Shown: positions 49,987-62,752 of the stretch, one piece after another
Layout: every line of letters begins with the position of its first letter
Position numbering within the stretch: the stretch's first letter is position 1
NCBI RefSeq assembly: GCF_025698545.1
Contig: NC_068569.1
Span: 5,704,001 to 5,768,000 of the forward strand
From: Gossypium raimondii
Taxonomy: Eukaryota; Streptophyta; Magnoliopsida; Malvales; Malvaceae
Length of the DNA stretch: 64,000 nucleotides
Direction: 5' to 3'
Program-made: the position numbers and the translations under genes
Notes under the pieces: generated by a model
Databases searched by the model: none
What the model was told of the DNA's origin: nothing
The model's input: only the letters and a program-made list of their open reading frames with translations

Positions 49987-52900
49987 GAGCCTGTTGCTGC
50001 CATTTTTGAAACTATTAGGATCACCCAAGTAAAGTTTTTGTAACTGGCAATATTCCCGGTATAATTGGTTTAGTTGAAGAAACAGAATGAATTGACCAGC
50101 TAACTGAAAGACATTTTAAGTGAAAAACTCTACCAGGTGCAGATATATCTGCAACTTCATCAAGAGCCCTACATACAGAAGTCGCCGTTCCTTCTTCACA
50201 TAACAGATCATAAGCAGCAAAAAACGATGTAACTGACTTCCTACATTTATAGAAGAATAATCAGAACCTGTAACTTGCAGTTTCATAATTTACATGCATG
50301 TAAGAACAGAACGTGTTAAATGAGGGAGGCCAAAATCAAGAAATTATATTTAAAAAAAATAAGCAAGAAATGCATTTGTACAAAGAATAAGTGCAGCAAC
50401 GAAAAAAAAGATGCTGAAGAATGGAAAATAAACTGGTAATGGCACAAATTAACCACAGTTGATTGAAGAACTTAGCAATGAGCCATGTTAAGAAACTCTA
50501 AACTTTCAGGTCAACCAATATTGTGAAAGGGAACAAGGAAAGAAATGCCATTTATAACAAAGCACATAAAATAATTCATTCCAACAATGATGAGTAAAAC
50601 TTTGATATAAACAAGTCTCCAATAACCACATAGACAAAATAGAACTGAAATACCAGCATAAATATTTGATCCTCTGTTACCACTATGAAGAACCTCTTGA
50701 GACCATAAATTTTAGGACATGACATGTAGATCTAATACAATTAATCAAACCACTTTTTGAATTATGGTATTATAAAATCCTATGCCATCACCTTGTTGAG
50801 AACAACCATACATGATTAGTCGGTAGACGCCATTTACGACAAAAAGCAATCACTTCAGGAGTGGAGTAGAACTTTGGCTTTCCATTGCCCAATTCAGTAA
50901 CGGCTGTTACTACAGCTGAAGGAAGCAATAGCGTGTAAACATCAGCATAATGCAAACAATTTTAAATTATGGTGCATACTAAGAAAGATAGTTACATCAC
51001 AAACCATATAAAATAATTTTTGAACTCGTAAAAATGAAACAAAAACCAGCATTGGCCCTCGCATTTCATTAACCAAGCTGAAAAGGCCATGTTGTTCTGA
51101 CTTCTTTTGTCATTTTTCTTGAAGTACCCATGTCTAACACCATGTCCGACCCATATCAAAATATGGCCAAATTCCAAAAACTTGAAAAGCTGAACATACA
51201 TGTGTCAGACACATACAAATTCAACACTCACAGCCAAGTCCTAAGTAACATAGGGGAAATAAATATCCCTATGGCCCCCTTATCATCTGACAATACTAGT
51301 AGAGACTCTACATATTAATAAGAAAGTATATTACTTTTTCTTACTAACGCTTAAAGTAATTTCTTGATCATCAAGAAAATTAGATTGACATCTAGTTAAA
51401 AACTTCAATAATAAGAGACAAACACTTAACCATAGTCTTCTCGAGGGCGCTGTCCATGGTCTCCAAGAACTGCAGTTACCAACTCCATTGATATGCAAAT
51501 ACAATTCCGCTGGAAAATATTGAAGATAATAAAACTGTCAATTAAGAAGTCAAGATAAATTTTAATAACCATTGAAATTGAAATTGGTAGAATAAAGAGA
51601 ACTGGACAACCAAAAGAGAATGGTGTCCTAGAATACCTTTTTGCAGCAGAAAAATGCTATGAAAGAGTGAAATTCAATCAAGCATCAAATGCACTTAATT
51701 GCAACTTACCATATATTAAAGCAACCACATATAATCAGTTCTTTGATATTCATTTCAGTTTTTAATGTATGAGAAACAAGCCCCAAATTGAAAGGCATAC
51801 AAATAAGAAGTTACTACGTTTTGCCTGTCTAACATCTAATAAATCAAACAAAAACAAGTTCATAACATATTGCTTCTCCAACATCTGATTAATCGATAAT
51901 CACTTTTAAATTAAACCATCACCACATCATCAACTTCCACTGCATTAGCAATATGTATATAGATATATGCAAACTAAAAGCTGAAATAGCATGCAGAAGA
52001 TAGATAGAGATAAAGCAGACTCTAATTGGGTAGAATAATATGAATTAATATAATTTTCATTTTGCAGATTTCCTTTGCACTTTATGCTCATCCACACTAG
52101 TTACTTAGAATGCTACCTCAATGAAATCATTGAATTGCGCTTGCTTCTCTCCAGCTTTACTTCCCCAAGCCTCATGAAACATGCGCCCAAGAACAAAAAC
52201 ACCGACAGCAGTGTAACTGCAGCATAAGAGTAAATCTATAAGCTGCAAAGAACAGAAGAAACCATAACAACAAGGGAGAAAAATAATATGCAGATTGTAC
52301 TCAAGAAAAGACCTCCAGGGGCCAAGGCACTAATTTCTGCTGCTTCAAGATGATAGATGCCCCCCCCCCTTTACCAAGGAGCTGACATCTGGCACCTATG
52401 CTAAGCATGCATTTTTCTAAAGGAGAGAAACACCTAAAAAGCAATCTCATTGACACATCCTCGCATGCAATTTTTATGTTTGAATAAATTGTACGTTGCA
52501 AAATGGGGCATATGCCTATCTCTCTGCAATCTATATTATAACTAATACTTTCTCTTTTTCAGCAATACATCGTGCATGAAATTCTGATTTTTACACTACA
52601 TCACAAGTAATCACTGATAAAGAGAGAGAGAAAAAACAAAGTATATATACCTCAAACGTGTAACAATACCACACCCACTGGTTAATGAAATATCTAGAGT
52701 ATGTGCTTAAAATCATTAAATAAGAAAAACAAAAGAAAGAACAACAAATTAAATTTAAAATTAAGAGATAGAGAAGAGGATCCAAGATTGTTTGAGCATA
52801 CATATTTCCAAAGCTGTTTTTAGCATATGCTCCACCCTCATTGCCCGCATACATAAAAAGAGATCCAGAGTGTTTAAGTGAAACCTGCAGAAGTTTGAAA

Positions 52901-53962
52901 TGTATAAGAAATACAAACTTATACGCTTTTCAGCATAAAGGATTAAGATCTAACTTCCCATTTAGTTGTTACTTTCTACGTTCTTTTTGCTTTTGGAAAA
53001 TTTGAAACTAAAATCTTGTGAATATACAATGTGAAATTAATTTAATATAGAACAATATAGTTAGTATACGTACATCTATAAGCATTTGCGCACTTTAAAA
53101 CAAAATACCATATATAATTGTAATTTGTTTCTACTCTTTTCATTTCCATTTTAGTAGCTTTCCAGGGAAGCAGCAAAATTAACACAAAGAAGAACTTAAA
53201 ACAAACCATCTTAAAGTTATTATGTCAATGGCCTTTTTGAAATGATCTACGAAACCGTAAAAGCTAAAAGAAGCTTAAAGAACTTTACAACTATTCTCTT
53301 CTCTTTTTCTTTTTTTTTCCCCAAACAAAGATTAAAAAGTAGCGTGTTCCATACCTCCAAAGTAGCCAAACCTTTTGACACCATCTCGATCATCCGTATC
53401 CTAATCTAAACACATTATATATCAATAATCAAAAGTAATAAACAGAGAAAGAAAATCAAATTGTTCCGTTATCCAGAAAGAGGGAAAAATTTTAAATAAA
53501 CAGTCTACCTCTTGATCAGACTTTTCGTTTTCGAATTTCGGATAAAAAGTAGCTCTGATTTGTGCAAGTGAATAAGTCGAATTATCAACTTTGAAATTTT
53601 CTAACAAATTAGGCTTTAAAAAAATTCTACTCAAATCAACATTGTTCTTCTCGGTTTGAACATCAGCGGCGGAAGCGGCATTGGATCCAGCCACGGTTCC
53701 ATAGGACTTCGGCTTCCAAACTTGTCCGTCAGAGATACTCAAACCACCGAGCTTGGAAGTAACAGCTTCATCGATCGATGCGGAAGCAGATGTAACCGGG
53801 TTCGGCTTTGTCTTCGGTTGCCATTTTTGTTCTCTATTTCCAGAGCCCCTTCGCTGTATCAAAAAATTCAAAACATAAACTTATTTGCAGCAAAAGAGGG
53901 AAAAGAAACACTTTCTCACAAATAAATTCTAAAGAAAGTTATATTACCTGTTTTTGGGACAT
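38820..53962 (-). CDS. RNL: Plant tRNA ligase (ligase-kinase-cyclic phosphodiesterase), 27 exons, 1093 aa
   Basis: Joins tRNA halves after intron removal and, in Arabidopsis, also the IRE1-cut bZIP60 mRNA. Exons (minus): 53962-53948, 53853-53509, 53405-53355, 52884-52802, 52216-52117, 51509-51431, 50915-50792, 50240-50134, 49317-49189, 48445-48381, 48241-48092, 47673-47513, 47389-47358, 46517-46342, 45982-45903, 45519-45454, 45352-45063, 44058-43951, 43312-43215, 42108-42048, 40905-40829, 40747-40676, 40599-40523, 40078-39998, 39698-39596, 39460-39302, 39212-38820. They sum to 3282 nt with every phase consistent. The ligase module has the adenylated lysine in KHSG (K141). The kinase P-loop GIPGCAKS is at 685-692. 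The phosphodiesterase HxT motifs are H988-V-T and H1049-V-T. All four sites sit 11 residues before the positions I recall for the 1104-residue Arabidopsis enzyme. Exon 1 (MSQKQ) is only 15 nt. The gene looks fully functional; introns carry tandem duplications, a GA microsatellite and a SINE-like piece. Confidence 0.95.
43537..43843. repeat. Tandem duplication, 154-bp unit, in an RNL intron
   Basis: Copy 1 (43537-43690) and copy 2 (43691-43843) are nearly identical; I see one substitution (CATCGACAT versus CATTGACAT) plus the junction. The unit starts GTACAAAACAAATTGC and ends GATAGACATAGGC. It lies in the intron between 43951 and 43312, away from the splice sites. Such identity implies a recent event. 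Confidence 0.92.
48745..48915 (+). mobile_element. SINE-like fragment in an RNL intron
   Basis: TTTAGACCAGTTGGTTC (about 48763) resembles a pol III A box, and GAGGTTAATTCCAGC (about 48818) a B box. The GC-richer patch stands out from the AT-rich intron and lies antisense to RNL. Ends are uncertain, no poly-A or target duplication was confirmed, and a random match is possible. Confidence 0.35.
48974..49031. repeat. Perfect 29-bp tandem duplication in an RNL intron
   Basis: The unit ATAGTTCAGTCTGCTTCTAA plus CTATAAACC occurs twice in a row without a mismatch, in the intron between 49189 and 48445. Confidence 0.9.
49930..49986. repeat. (GA)n microsatellite in an RNL intron
   Basis: About 57 bases of nearly pure AG repeats with two single-base interruptions (ATAG and AAAG). 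Likely length-polymorphic. It lies in the intron between 50134 and 49317. Confidence 0.95.
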
Positions 53963-55877
53963 GGCTAGAGTAGAAAAGTAGCGAGAGCGAGAGAAAGGAA
54001 AAAGAGTGGATTTATGAGGAAAGGAGTGGGATAGAGTGCAGAGAAATCTCCGCGATGCCGACATTCAATATTTGGAAAATGGGTGTTTTTGTTAAATATA
54101 TTAAGCGTAAGCCTAAGCCTGGCGCAAGCTATTCAGTTGCACCAAATTCTCTAGAAACAGCTCTTGAATAATATCAGGACTGAGTCACCCGTTGAACCGG
54201 GGAGAGGTGGAGGTGAAGTAGGGTTGATTTGGTGTGTCGCTGGCACACTGTTATTTGTGGGCATCCATCGTAAACTGTTCTCCAGGTTTTTATCACAAAA
54301 TAAGTTAATTGCACAAACATCCAAAATATGACCGATTAATGTTATATAAATTAGTTCATTTTAATTGATATATCACATACAATATGAGATAAATTGAGAC
54401 ATGAGTGAACATAAAAATCATTCTATTAAATTAAATAATTATGACAAATTTTATTATTAGATCTTATACTTTTGTAAGTAGCGGATTTAGTATTTATATT
54501 TTAATTTGATCATTTTAGTCTCTGTACTTTTAGAATTTAAAATTTTAATCCTGATCAAATGGTAACTATTAAATTCTTTAAGTTATGTTATTTTCAAAAT
54601 GGGATGCATCAAACATATTATTCATGTGTTATACTATGTCAACTTGTTATTTTCACATATTAACCTACGTAAAAAATAGCTAATAGATTTAATGACTATG
54701 TTTGTATTTAGATTGAAATTTCAAAAAATTTTAAAAAGTATATAGCAACCAAGAATGATTTTATTAGAGAACATAGACTAAATTTATAAATTTATGCATA
54801 ATAAAAGATTAATAGTAGAATTTAAACAAATAAACTTAACTACTACTATTTAGTTAAGACTAAAATTTAAAATTTTAAAAATTAAAATTAAAATTAATCA
54901 AATATTAAATTCACAACTTACACAAAATATAAAATTTAATAACAAAATTTAACAATATAAAAGTTACATAAAACATGATATCACATATAGTATACATATG
55001 GCCAAATTTTAATGTGTGAAAACATATTATTTTTGAAAAAAAAGGAAAATGGACATAACAGAGCCTTGTTGAATATGTGATTAATTGACACAAAACACAA
55101 GCGATTGAAATTAATCAAAGCAAATAACATGAGCAGGGCTAGGCATCAAAATATGTACATCAAACTAATTATTATCGTGTAAATGTCAAACAATAATATA
55201 AATACATATATGTAATTAACCGTTAACGTTTAAAAATAGATAAGGTGACAATACTTAAAATACATGTAAAAATAATAATACAAATATCTTAATTAACTCC
55301 TAATATAATTTTTCTTGAAAGACCATAATTACACATTTTAAAATCTTTAATCACATGGTTGGTTTGACTTAAAAATAGCCATCCTCAATGTTGGATTAAG
55401 CTATCCATGCATTGGGATATTATCTAATTCAACCATTATAACAGTATGTAAATGAACTATTTTTATTTAACAATTAAATAAATTTAAACATTTTGTTTTA
55501 ATATTATCTAACTTGAGTTTGAACTTCTTTGGACTTAATTATTAGGAATATTAAAGGGTAATCCATCTCTAAAAAAAGTCAAACGCCAAAAAAGAAAAAA
55601 AAAAGTGAATGGTCGTGTTTCCCTTGGTTTTCATCTTAAAATTAGAAAAATTCCAAACCGGAAAATAAAAAGGGCAATGACAACGTAATTTGGAGATGAC
55701 CAGTTGTCGACGCCACAATTCATTTGTCTTTCTCAACCTAAACCCTTTATCTTCCTCTAATTATAACTTACCTTCACCACCTGCCTGTTTCTCCAAGAAA
55801 AAAAACCCTTCTAGTTTCCTTTTTTCTTCTTTGAATCTACCTGCAGCTTGCCAAGGAGATTGACAATTGAAGAGAAC
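53963..55877. other. Divergent intergenic region between RNL and the PITP gene
   Basis: RNL and the PITP gene point away from each other, so both promoters lie here. The GC-richer 53963-54260 adjoins the RNL start. About 54440-54860 resembles the AT-rich inverted-repeat elements elsewhere in the window (TTAGTCTCTGTACTTTTAG against AGACTAAATTTATAAATTT), but the ends are unclear. A pyrimidine-rich leader (55740-55850) precedes the PITP start. No other gene was recognised. Confidence 0.4.
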
Positions 55878-57851
55878 ATGGTTCAAGTCAAGGAATTGTA
55901 TGCTTTTTCCAAACACGGGTTCTCTCTTTAGCTTGTTTGTATTTTTTTCATTAACTAATGATTTTTATTTTCTGTGTGGGGGTAACTTGAAGTCGAATTG
56001 TCATGCCTATGTCTTTAGAAGAGGTAACTTTTTAGCTAAAAAGTTTCAAAATTCATGATTCAAATAAGACATTCTTTTTTTTCCTTCATTGATCTGCGTT
56101 TGATTTGCAGTATCGGGTAGCTCAAACATTCATGGTATTGAAGATGCAACAGCAAAGTACAAATGAGGCTGAAGGTGTTGAAGTATTGGAGAATAAAGGT
56201 TTTGAAGATGATGTATATGGAAAAGGTCAATATACTTCTAAACTCTACCGTTTGCAAAGGTAATTTCTTGTTCCGCTTGCTACTTAAGGGTGTTTAATTT
56301 TCACATTTGTTCGTTAAGATGATACATTGTGTTCTTAATTTATATAGCAAAGCACCTTCTTGGCTTACAACTTTAGCACCGAAAGATGCCCTCATCATGC
56401 AAGAAGAATCTTGGAATGCATATCCAAGATGTAAAACAGGTGTACAACGTTGTCTTCTTTTTATTTTCCTCGAGTTCATTGTATAAGTTGTATTAACATT
56501 CTTCTGTTGTTTGCAAAATGGATATCATATTTCTCAGTGATCAAGGTAATTATTCTTGTTTTCTTCAGATTTTTTTTTTGAAAAAAGAAATATTATGGTT
56601 TTCTCTCAAAGCATGCTCATAGGTCTCAAATTCTTGTAGTGCCCATACTTTGCCAAGCTTAGCGTCACAATTGAGACTATCCATCTCGAAGACAATGGGA
56701 AATCCGAAAATGTAAGTTCCTTTGAAAGTCATATTAATTAGGTTTCTCGTTTGTTTGAAGTTTTGTTATTAAGTCCTCCTCTCCACCCCAAATTCTAATA
56801 TCAGGTTTGCAAACAGGTGCATGGATTAAATAAAGAACAATTGGCAGCTAGACAGGTAGAATTCGTTGATATCACTATGCCTACAACAGATTACTGGAGT
56901 TATGCTGTTGGAAATGGCAATTTTGACTTCTCCGCATTCAAATCCGAAAAAACTGGTCGTGGTCCACTTTTGGAAGGATGGCAGGTTGGTATAATTGTGT
57001 ACAAGCAAAATCTTCAGTCTCATGGAACAATAATGTATCTAATTAATTGAATCTTTCTGGTGATATCTAATTACTTGTTACATCTTAAACCAAATTTAGT
57101 TTGTCAATAATTACATGTTATATCAATATTTACAGGAAAATTGCAACCCAGTAATGACGGCATATAAATTGGTTACAATAAAGGCACCGTACTGGGGTTT
57201 TGGTGGTAAACTTGAACAAGCTTTGCTAGCGGTAAAATTTCTTAGACTTTTAATCTTTAGATGTACTGTAATTGGTGAATTTGAAAAAGTAATCATAATT
57301 TTGGGACATAAGCATGTCAATCTAGTTTATATCATTTTATTAGAAAACCATAGAAGGAAAATCAACCGTAGGAAACAAAAGGCAAGGAACTAAAAATAGA
57401 CATTTTGTGATATTAAAAATTGGTTCGGATATTTATCTCGCTCACTTATATTCAAAGCTGTTAGCAATTTTATATCATGCATGTAGGGTGAAAGAGCTCT
57501 CTTCGTGGAAAGTCACCGGAATTGTTTTGGTTGGATTGATGAATGGTATGGTATGACAGTGGAACAATTGAGTGAACTTGAAGAACAAGGAGATTGCTTA
57601 CTAAATCAGGTAAGATTCCTCAAATTTTTGGTCTTCTACCTAAGCAAGGATGGCCTCCATCAATGATTTTGGTGTGCCGTTTCTTTTCACTTTTAAAATC
57701 TTTTCATGTGGAGTTTCGCTGGATTTAATTACTATCCTTTGCGTTATAACAGAAAATTAGCAAGCCACTTTTGCTGACAGACACTGAAGATCATGAGTCA
57801 AAGTTCACCGATAATAGCAAAACACATCTACAGCAAGGGGTAAAGACATGA
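55878..57851 (+). CDS. Class I phosphatidylinositol transfer protein (START-like fold), 10 exons, 285 aa
   Basis: Moves phosphatidylinositol, and in known members phosphatidylcholine, between membranes, supplying phosphoinositide synthesis. Exons: 55878-55897, 55993-56023, 56111-56259, 56348-56439, 56538-56545, 56640-56711, 56817-56984, 57136-57231, 57487-57609, 57753-57851; 858 nt, phases agree throughout. Motifs align with animal PITP-alpha: MVQVKEFRIVMP, GVEVLEN, KGQYTSKLYRLQSK, ESWNAYPRCKT, FKSEKTGRGPL, AYKLVTIK and CFGWIDEWY. T59 and K61, which bind the inositol phosphate head group in the animal protein, fall at the same residue numbers here. The membrane-docking tryptophan pair of animal PITP is Y199-W200. 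The fifth exon is only 8 nt (TGATCAAG). A short acidic tail follows the conserved core. This is not a Sec14-type protein. Confidence 0.92.
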
Positions 57852-58784
57852 TTCTGAAGCAAATTACAGTGTTTCTTTGTTGAGCGATACACAAAGGACT
57901 GAAGAGCAACCATATACAAAAACCCCAAACCGAAGTTTCAAATATTGTAATGGGGATAAACATTGAATTGTCGTTCTTTACATTTTCCCAAGAGTTTTTC
58001 GTTAGGTTTCAACAGAATTTATTTCATGGGTAGTTATTTTATCCCTTGTTGTTAGTAGAGAAAAAAGACTTCACAAGTGAATTTAAAATGATACCAAATA
58101 TTTTTTTTAATTATTATTTTATTATACACTAAAAACAAATGACAACTCATCCACTTGTGAAGTTTTTTTTACTTTACTAATTCATAATGTATAGGATAAT
58201 AATCTTTATTTGATTCGTAATTTTTGCTCGCCATAGAAATTATGCTTGTATCAAAATATAAAAAACCATTATCTTGTTCAGTTTTAATCATGCGATGGTT
58301 GAAAAGTACAATTTTTTTTATGCCACTTGATGAATCGTACCACATACTTGCTTACATATTTGCATGCAATGTTGTCTTCCATCACAAAGTTGTAGAGACA
58401 CTACTACAGATCATTGAATTCAAATTAATAGAATCTAAACAGTTGAAAGTAGGCTCTTTTCTTTTACTAACAATAATCCAATTTTGTTTTAGCAAATCCA
58501 AAACTTTGAATGGCAGATTCGAATGGCTTCTTTCCTGCTATGTTATGTGGACTTTCTTTGATGTGCTCATATTCGATATTTTGTATGCAACACATTAAAA
58601 ATGAGAGATTGGTGCAAGGAGAATGGAATACCACGAAAACCAAGATATACAGAAAGCCACTCTTAAAACAAAACCAAATTCAAGTTCATTTGTCAAACCG
58701 ACCATAAAATGGATCCAAAACCTAAAACATACATACAAACATATCTTCTGAATAAAAGCGATGGCCTCCATTACCATTAGGTTT
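57852..58784. other. Convergent 3' flanks of the PITP and tetraspanin genes
   Basis: Both neighbouring genes end here, so the region should hold two 3' UTRs. The open frame at 58224-58598 has no motif, and I judge it chance. Confidence 0.4.
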
Positions 58785-60222
58785 CTATAACTGAATCCTA
58801 CTAGGTTGTGCTTTTGTCATCCTTGCCTCGCCATAAGGTTCATCATTATCGATCCTCTTATTGTTTCTGAAAGCGGCACAGCCGATGACATAGAAGATGA
58901 CGAGTAGGATAAGGACAACTATGTTGATCACCGAGACCTTCCTCCAGCTCTTCTTGAGGCTGTCCAGCACCCCTGCCTTGCAGGAATCGCATTGATAGCA
59001 CAATTGCTGTTGGTCATTGCTCCATCGAGGGCAGTCGGTGTCGGTTCCGAGTCCGACCGTACCTCCTTCTATGTTCCATAGCGTCTCGTTGAAGTAAACA
59101 AAGCCGCAGTCTGTGGGGGGCTTGCAGCAACCAGACTAGAAAACCATGGTGAGATGGAATAGTAGGGAATAATGCTTTTTCATTGCACTGGTTTTCTATT
59201 TGGATGGCATATGGTGAGGTGCGTTTGAGTATCCTAATCTCACTGAAGCTCTTATTTTAAATTAAGATTATCTCTGTTTAAGCTTTAATTCAAATTAAAT
59301 AAATTTATTATTTAATTCGAGAAATTGATTTCAACAACATATAAAGCAACAAAAAATAAATAAATGATGTCCTCACCCACCAAACTCTGCCAAAACCCAC
59401 ACACACTTATGCTATCATTAAGTCTTATTTAATTTCATTTCAGTAGCATTTATTAAGATTCTTTAAATATTTCTATGGCATTTTAGTTTCTACGTACTCT
59501 TTATGATTTACTAATTTAATAAAAATAAATTAAATATACTTTTAAAGTAACAAAATAAAAGAAATTATGATTTTAAGTATCTTTTTTATCATCAGTTCTA
59601 TAAAATAATTCTACTTAATGTAATTTTCTAAATAAAAATTTAACATTTTGAATATACCAAATGTCATGGGTATCTCAAAGCCGAAGAAGAAAGAGGAAAA
59701 ATATCAAACCTGGATAGGGCTGAGCTTCCTCATAGAAAACATTTCAAAACTTTCAGGGACGCCATTAAAGCTTCTTCCCATCTTGCTACAAACTTTAGAA
59801 TCCCTAAGACAAGACCTAATGTTAGCCCAGTAGTCGTCATCCACCACTCGGTCTTTGAGCCACCCCGAGTAGTCCCGCAAGTAATACTCCAAGTAACCTT
59901 TGTTCATCACCGGGCGACCAGGCCCTTTATCAGTCACCGCGTAGGCAAAGATTATGAACCCGACGAGCGCAGCGATGATGAAGAACATGGCGAAGAGGTA
60001 AAGCCACATCAAGAACGTGTTCCTATAACAGGCGCCGGCGAAACCCGCCAAGGAAACCACCATGATTGCGGCTCCGATGACTATCAATGGCCACTGTAAG
60101 AACTTGAGACAATCGGTGTTGTTGGCTCTGCTGCTTAGCCATATTCCGCCACCCAGGATTACTGCTGATAACAAAAATGTTAAGAAGTTTAGTAACCCTA
60201 TCAAATGATTGCTGGCCCTCAT
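58785..60222 (-). CDS. TET3: Tetraspanin, TET3/TET4 type, 2 exons, 287 aa
   Basis: Tetraspanins organise membrane microdomains; TET3 has been found in Arabidopsis plasmodesmata fractions. Exons: 60222-59710 (171 codons) and 59135-58785. Four transmembrane segments are visible at about residues 7-29, 44-65, 71-95 and 240-263. The large extracellular loop carries RDYSGWLKDRV, SCLRDSKVC and the plant GCCKPP motif, which starts at the exon junction (S172-GCCKPP). Further cysteines follow in CPRW and CYQCDSCKAGVLDSLKKSWRKV. The tail NDEPYGEARMTK matches TET3 and TET4. One intron after the large-loop midpoint is the usual plant structure. The choice of TET3 over TET4 is tentative. Confidence 0.92.
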
Positions 60223-60691
60223 TTCTTTGCTTCTGATTTGATCTCTTTGGTAGTGTAACCTGTTTCTTTTACAGTTTTTTTATTTATTTTGCGTAGTATT
60301 TTGGGTCTTCTTCTTTACTGAGAGAAGAAGCTGCTTAGAAGCTAATCCAGTGATTTGAATTTGTTCGATGCAGGCGTTTCTATTTCACATGCCTAGAAGT
60401 TAATGTTATTACAAGTAACGCGGTAGCTTTAGAATTTCACAAGTGCATTAGTTTAAAATTACAATTAAACCCTTAGGTATATTTTGGTCGAAGCACTCTT
60501 TAAGATTATATTTACAAAAAGAATTTTTTTTTTTGAGATTTTTAAAATGTCATAAAATTAAAATATTAATTTTTTTAATTATATTATTTGGATAAATAAT
60601 TAATTTAGAAAATATAGGTTATTAAAATTTTATAAATTAAAAAATAATTATATTAAAATAAATAATATAAAAAGTATTCAATTTGGATATT
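60223..60691. other. Upstream region of the tetraspanin gene
   Basis: The first 150 bases are probably leader and promoter (read on minus). The solo LTR begins 475 bp upstream of the start codon, so it could influence this promoter. Confidence 0.4.
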
Positions 60692-60696
60692 ATTAT

Positions 60697-61838
60697 TGTA
60701 ATAGGCCAAATTAGCCCAGGCTCACAAAAAAATAATAAACCTAAAATAATAAAATAAAGTCCTAGTCCAGTATAAAATTATATCATTTGGCCCGATAGGA
60801 ATGACCCATTACTTGAAAAGGTTGAAGGTCCATCTATAAGCTTATGGAAACATAATCTTTAAGGATATGTAATCTTAGATATGATATGCAATCTTAGAAG
60901 ATATGATTTTGTAATCTTAGAGATTTAATTTGTAGATACCCTTTAATCTTAGCCGTTGATGTAATTGATCTGTACCGTTGGATTTGGGGAGGCTCAACTA
61001 TAAATAGAGGCCTCTCCCTTCATTGTAAAGGGCTGAAGTTAGGAGTAATATAATAATTCTTAAGAGTATTCACTCAAATTTTTCTTTCTTGTGTTCTTAT
61101 TTTCTGTGATTTGTTCTTATTTTGTTCATCTGTGTATAATTTATTTATTGATTTGTATATTGTTAATTTCAAATCTCTTTTTCCCTTATTATTCATTTTC
61201 AAATTCATTATTTTCAAATTTGTTTACATTTTATTTTGCCTTATTTTTTTATACTCTTTGTTTTAAATTCATTGGTTTTCGATTATTGATGCTATTTAAT
61301 CCTCTATTTGTTATTTTAGTTTTTTATTAAATTAATTATTTTAATATTATTAATACTATTATGTGGCATCATTAATCTTTTATCATTATTATTTACTTTT
61401 TATGCCTTTAAATTTCAAATTTTATTATATATGCATGTATACATACATACGTTTTATAATATATACATATACGTACACATTTTTTAATTTTATAAATATA
61501 TATATACACATACTTTTATATATTTTCTATGTTTCATAATTTTATATACATACTTATATATATATATTACATATTAAAATATGTATATTTATATATTTTT
61601 ATTTTTTATTTTTATAATTCACATACATATATATTTTTCTTATATGTACATATATATATTTTATATTTTATAATTTTATCTATTTTCTTTGTTATTATTA
61701 TTGCTTTACTTGATGTTTATTTATTTATTTATTCACATGACCATTATTATATTATTATATTCTTTAAATGCTTCGGTTTTATTTGTTTATTTACTTGATA
61801 TTGTGTATACATAATTGATTTGTTTTTTATTTATCTTT

Positions 61839-61885
<47 letters not shown>

Positions 61886-62747
61886 GTTCTTGATCATGCT
61901 ATTTATATTTACATTATCACAATTGTTACTCCATTATATAATTTTTACCCAAATTCGTATAAAGAGAAATTTTTGAAAAATAAGGGCAATACTAGGTATT
62001 TGGAATCTTCGAAAGGATTGAGCCCTAACGTATTGGGTTCCAACTCTTTCGTTGAATTTGAATAATCAAGAATGCTCTTTAATCAAAACATAAATAAAAA
62101 GCTCATTATCGGGAATTCAATACGTTGTGTCCTAACGCATTGGATGTGACACGTTGATTTCTCGAGATAAAGATTTTTCTAAAAAATAATAAAGGCAATA
62201 TTCAACGTTTAGAATATTGAGAATTTGTGCCCTAATGTATTGGACTGCGATTTTTTCATCTGACTTAAACAATTGAATATCCTTTTAAATTTTATTGCAC
62301 GAGTCTTTTGGACAAATTCATTTTTGAGGAGGTGAAATATCATGCCCTAACTCATTGGGTGTGACATTTTCTCTCTCCGAAATGAGAGAGTCTTAATGGG
62401 TAACTTGTTTTATATAAGTTTTCACAAAGGATCGTATTTTAAATATCTTCAAAATTTTCAATTCTCGACATTAAGACACTAATTAATCAACTAGGTACCA
62501 AAATTTTTTTGGCGTTACGAGGATGCTAATCCTTCCTCGTACGTAACCGACTCCCGAACCTGTTTTTTTCTGAATTTCACAGACCAAAAGCATTGTTTTA
62601 ATAAATCTAAATCGTTTATTAAAAACAACCGTTTTACGAGATAACCCGATCACACCTCATAAAAAAAAGATTGGTGGCGGCTCCCACATTCGTTTTCATT
62701 TTTCAAAACCCAAGTCGACCCTGTTTTATCAAAATATGATTTCGACA
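60697..62747 (+). mobile_element. Solo LTR of a retrotransposon, 2051 bp
   Basis: It begins TGTAATAGGCC and ends GATTTCGACA, so it has the 5'-TG...CA-3' ends of an LTR. Perfect 5-bp duplications ATTAT flank it at 60692-60696 and 62748-62752. A TATA box (TATAAATAG, 60999-61007) lies about 300 bp in, where an LTR promoter would be. The 3' half holds diverged copies of a unit with GCCCTAAC(G/T)(T/C)ATTGG (62020, 62220, 62343). No gag or pol sequence and no second LTR are present, so recombination between two LTRs of a full element is the likely origin. A long LTR suggests Ty3/Gypsy, but this is unproven. Confidence 0.82.
61841..61886. repeat. (ATT)n microsatellite inside the solo LTR
   Basis: About fifteen ATT repeats without interruption. 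The surrounding 61400-61720 is also rich in TATA and CATA dinucleotide-like runs. Confidence 0.95.
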
Positions 62748-62752
62748 ATTAT

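Noticed and set aside
58224..58598. 124-codon plus-strand open frame between PITP and tetraspanin
   Set aside because: Lies in two convergent 3' flanks and shows no family feature.
61091..62065. Three hydrophobic open frames that look like membrane proteins
   Set aside because: They lie inside the solo LTR and arise from T-rich and ATT-repeat sequence.
29340..62747. CRISPR arrays, bacterial operons or phage-like clusters
   Set aside because: The tandem repeats lack spacer-repeat structure, and the window is plainly plant nuclear DNA with spliceosomal introns.
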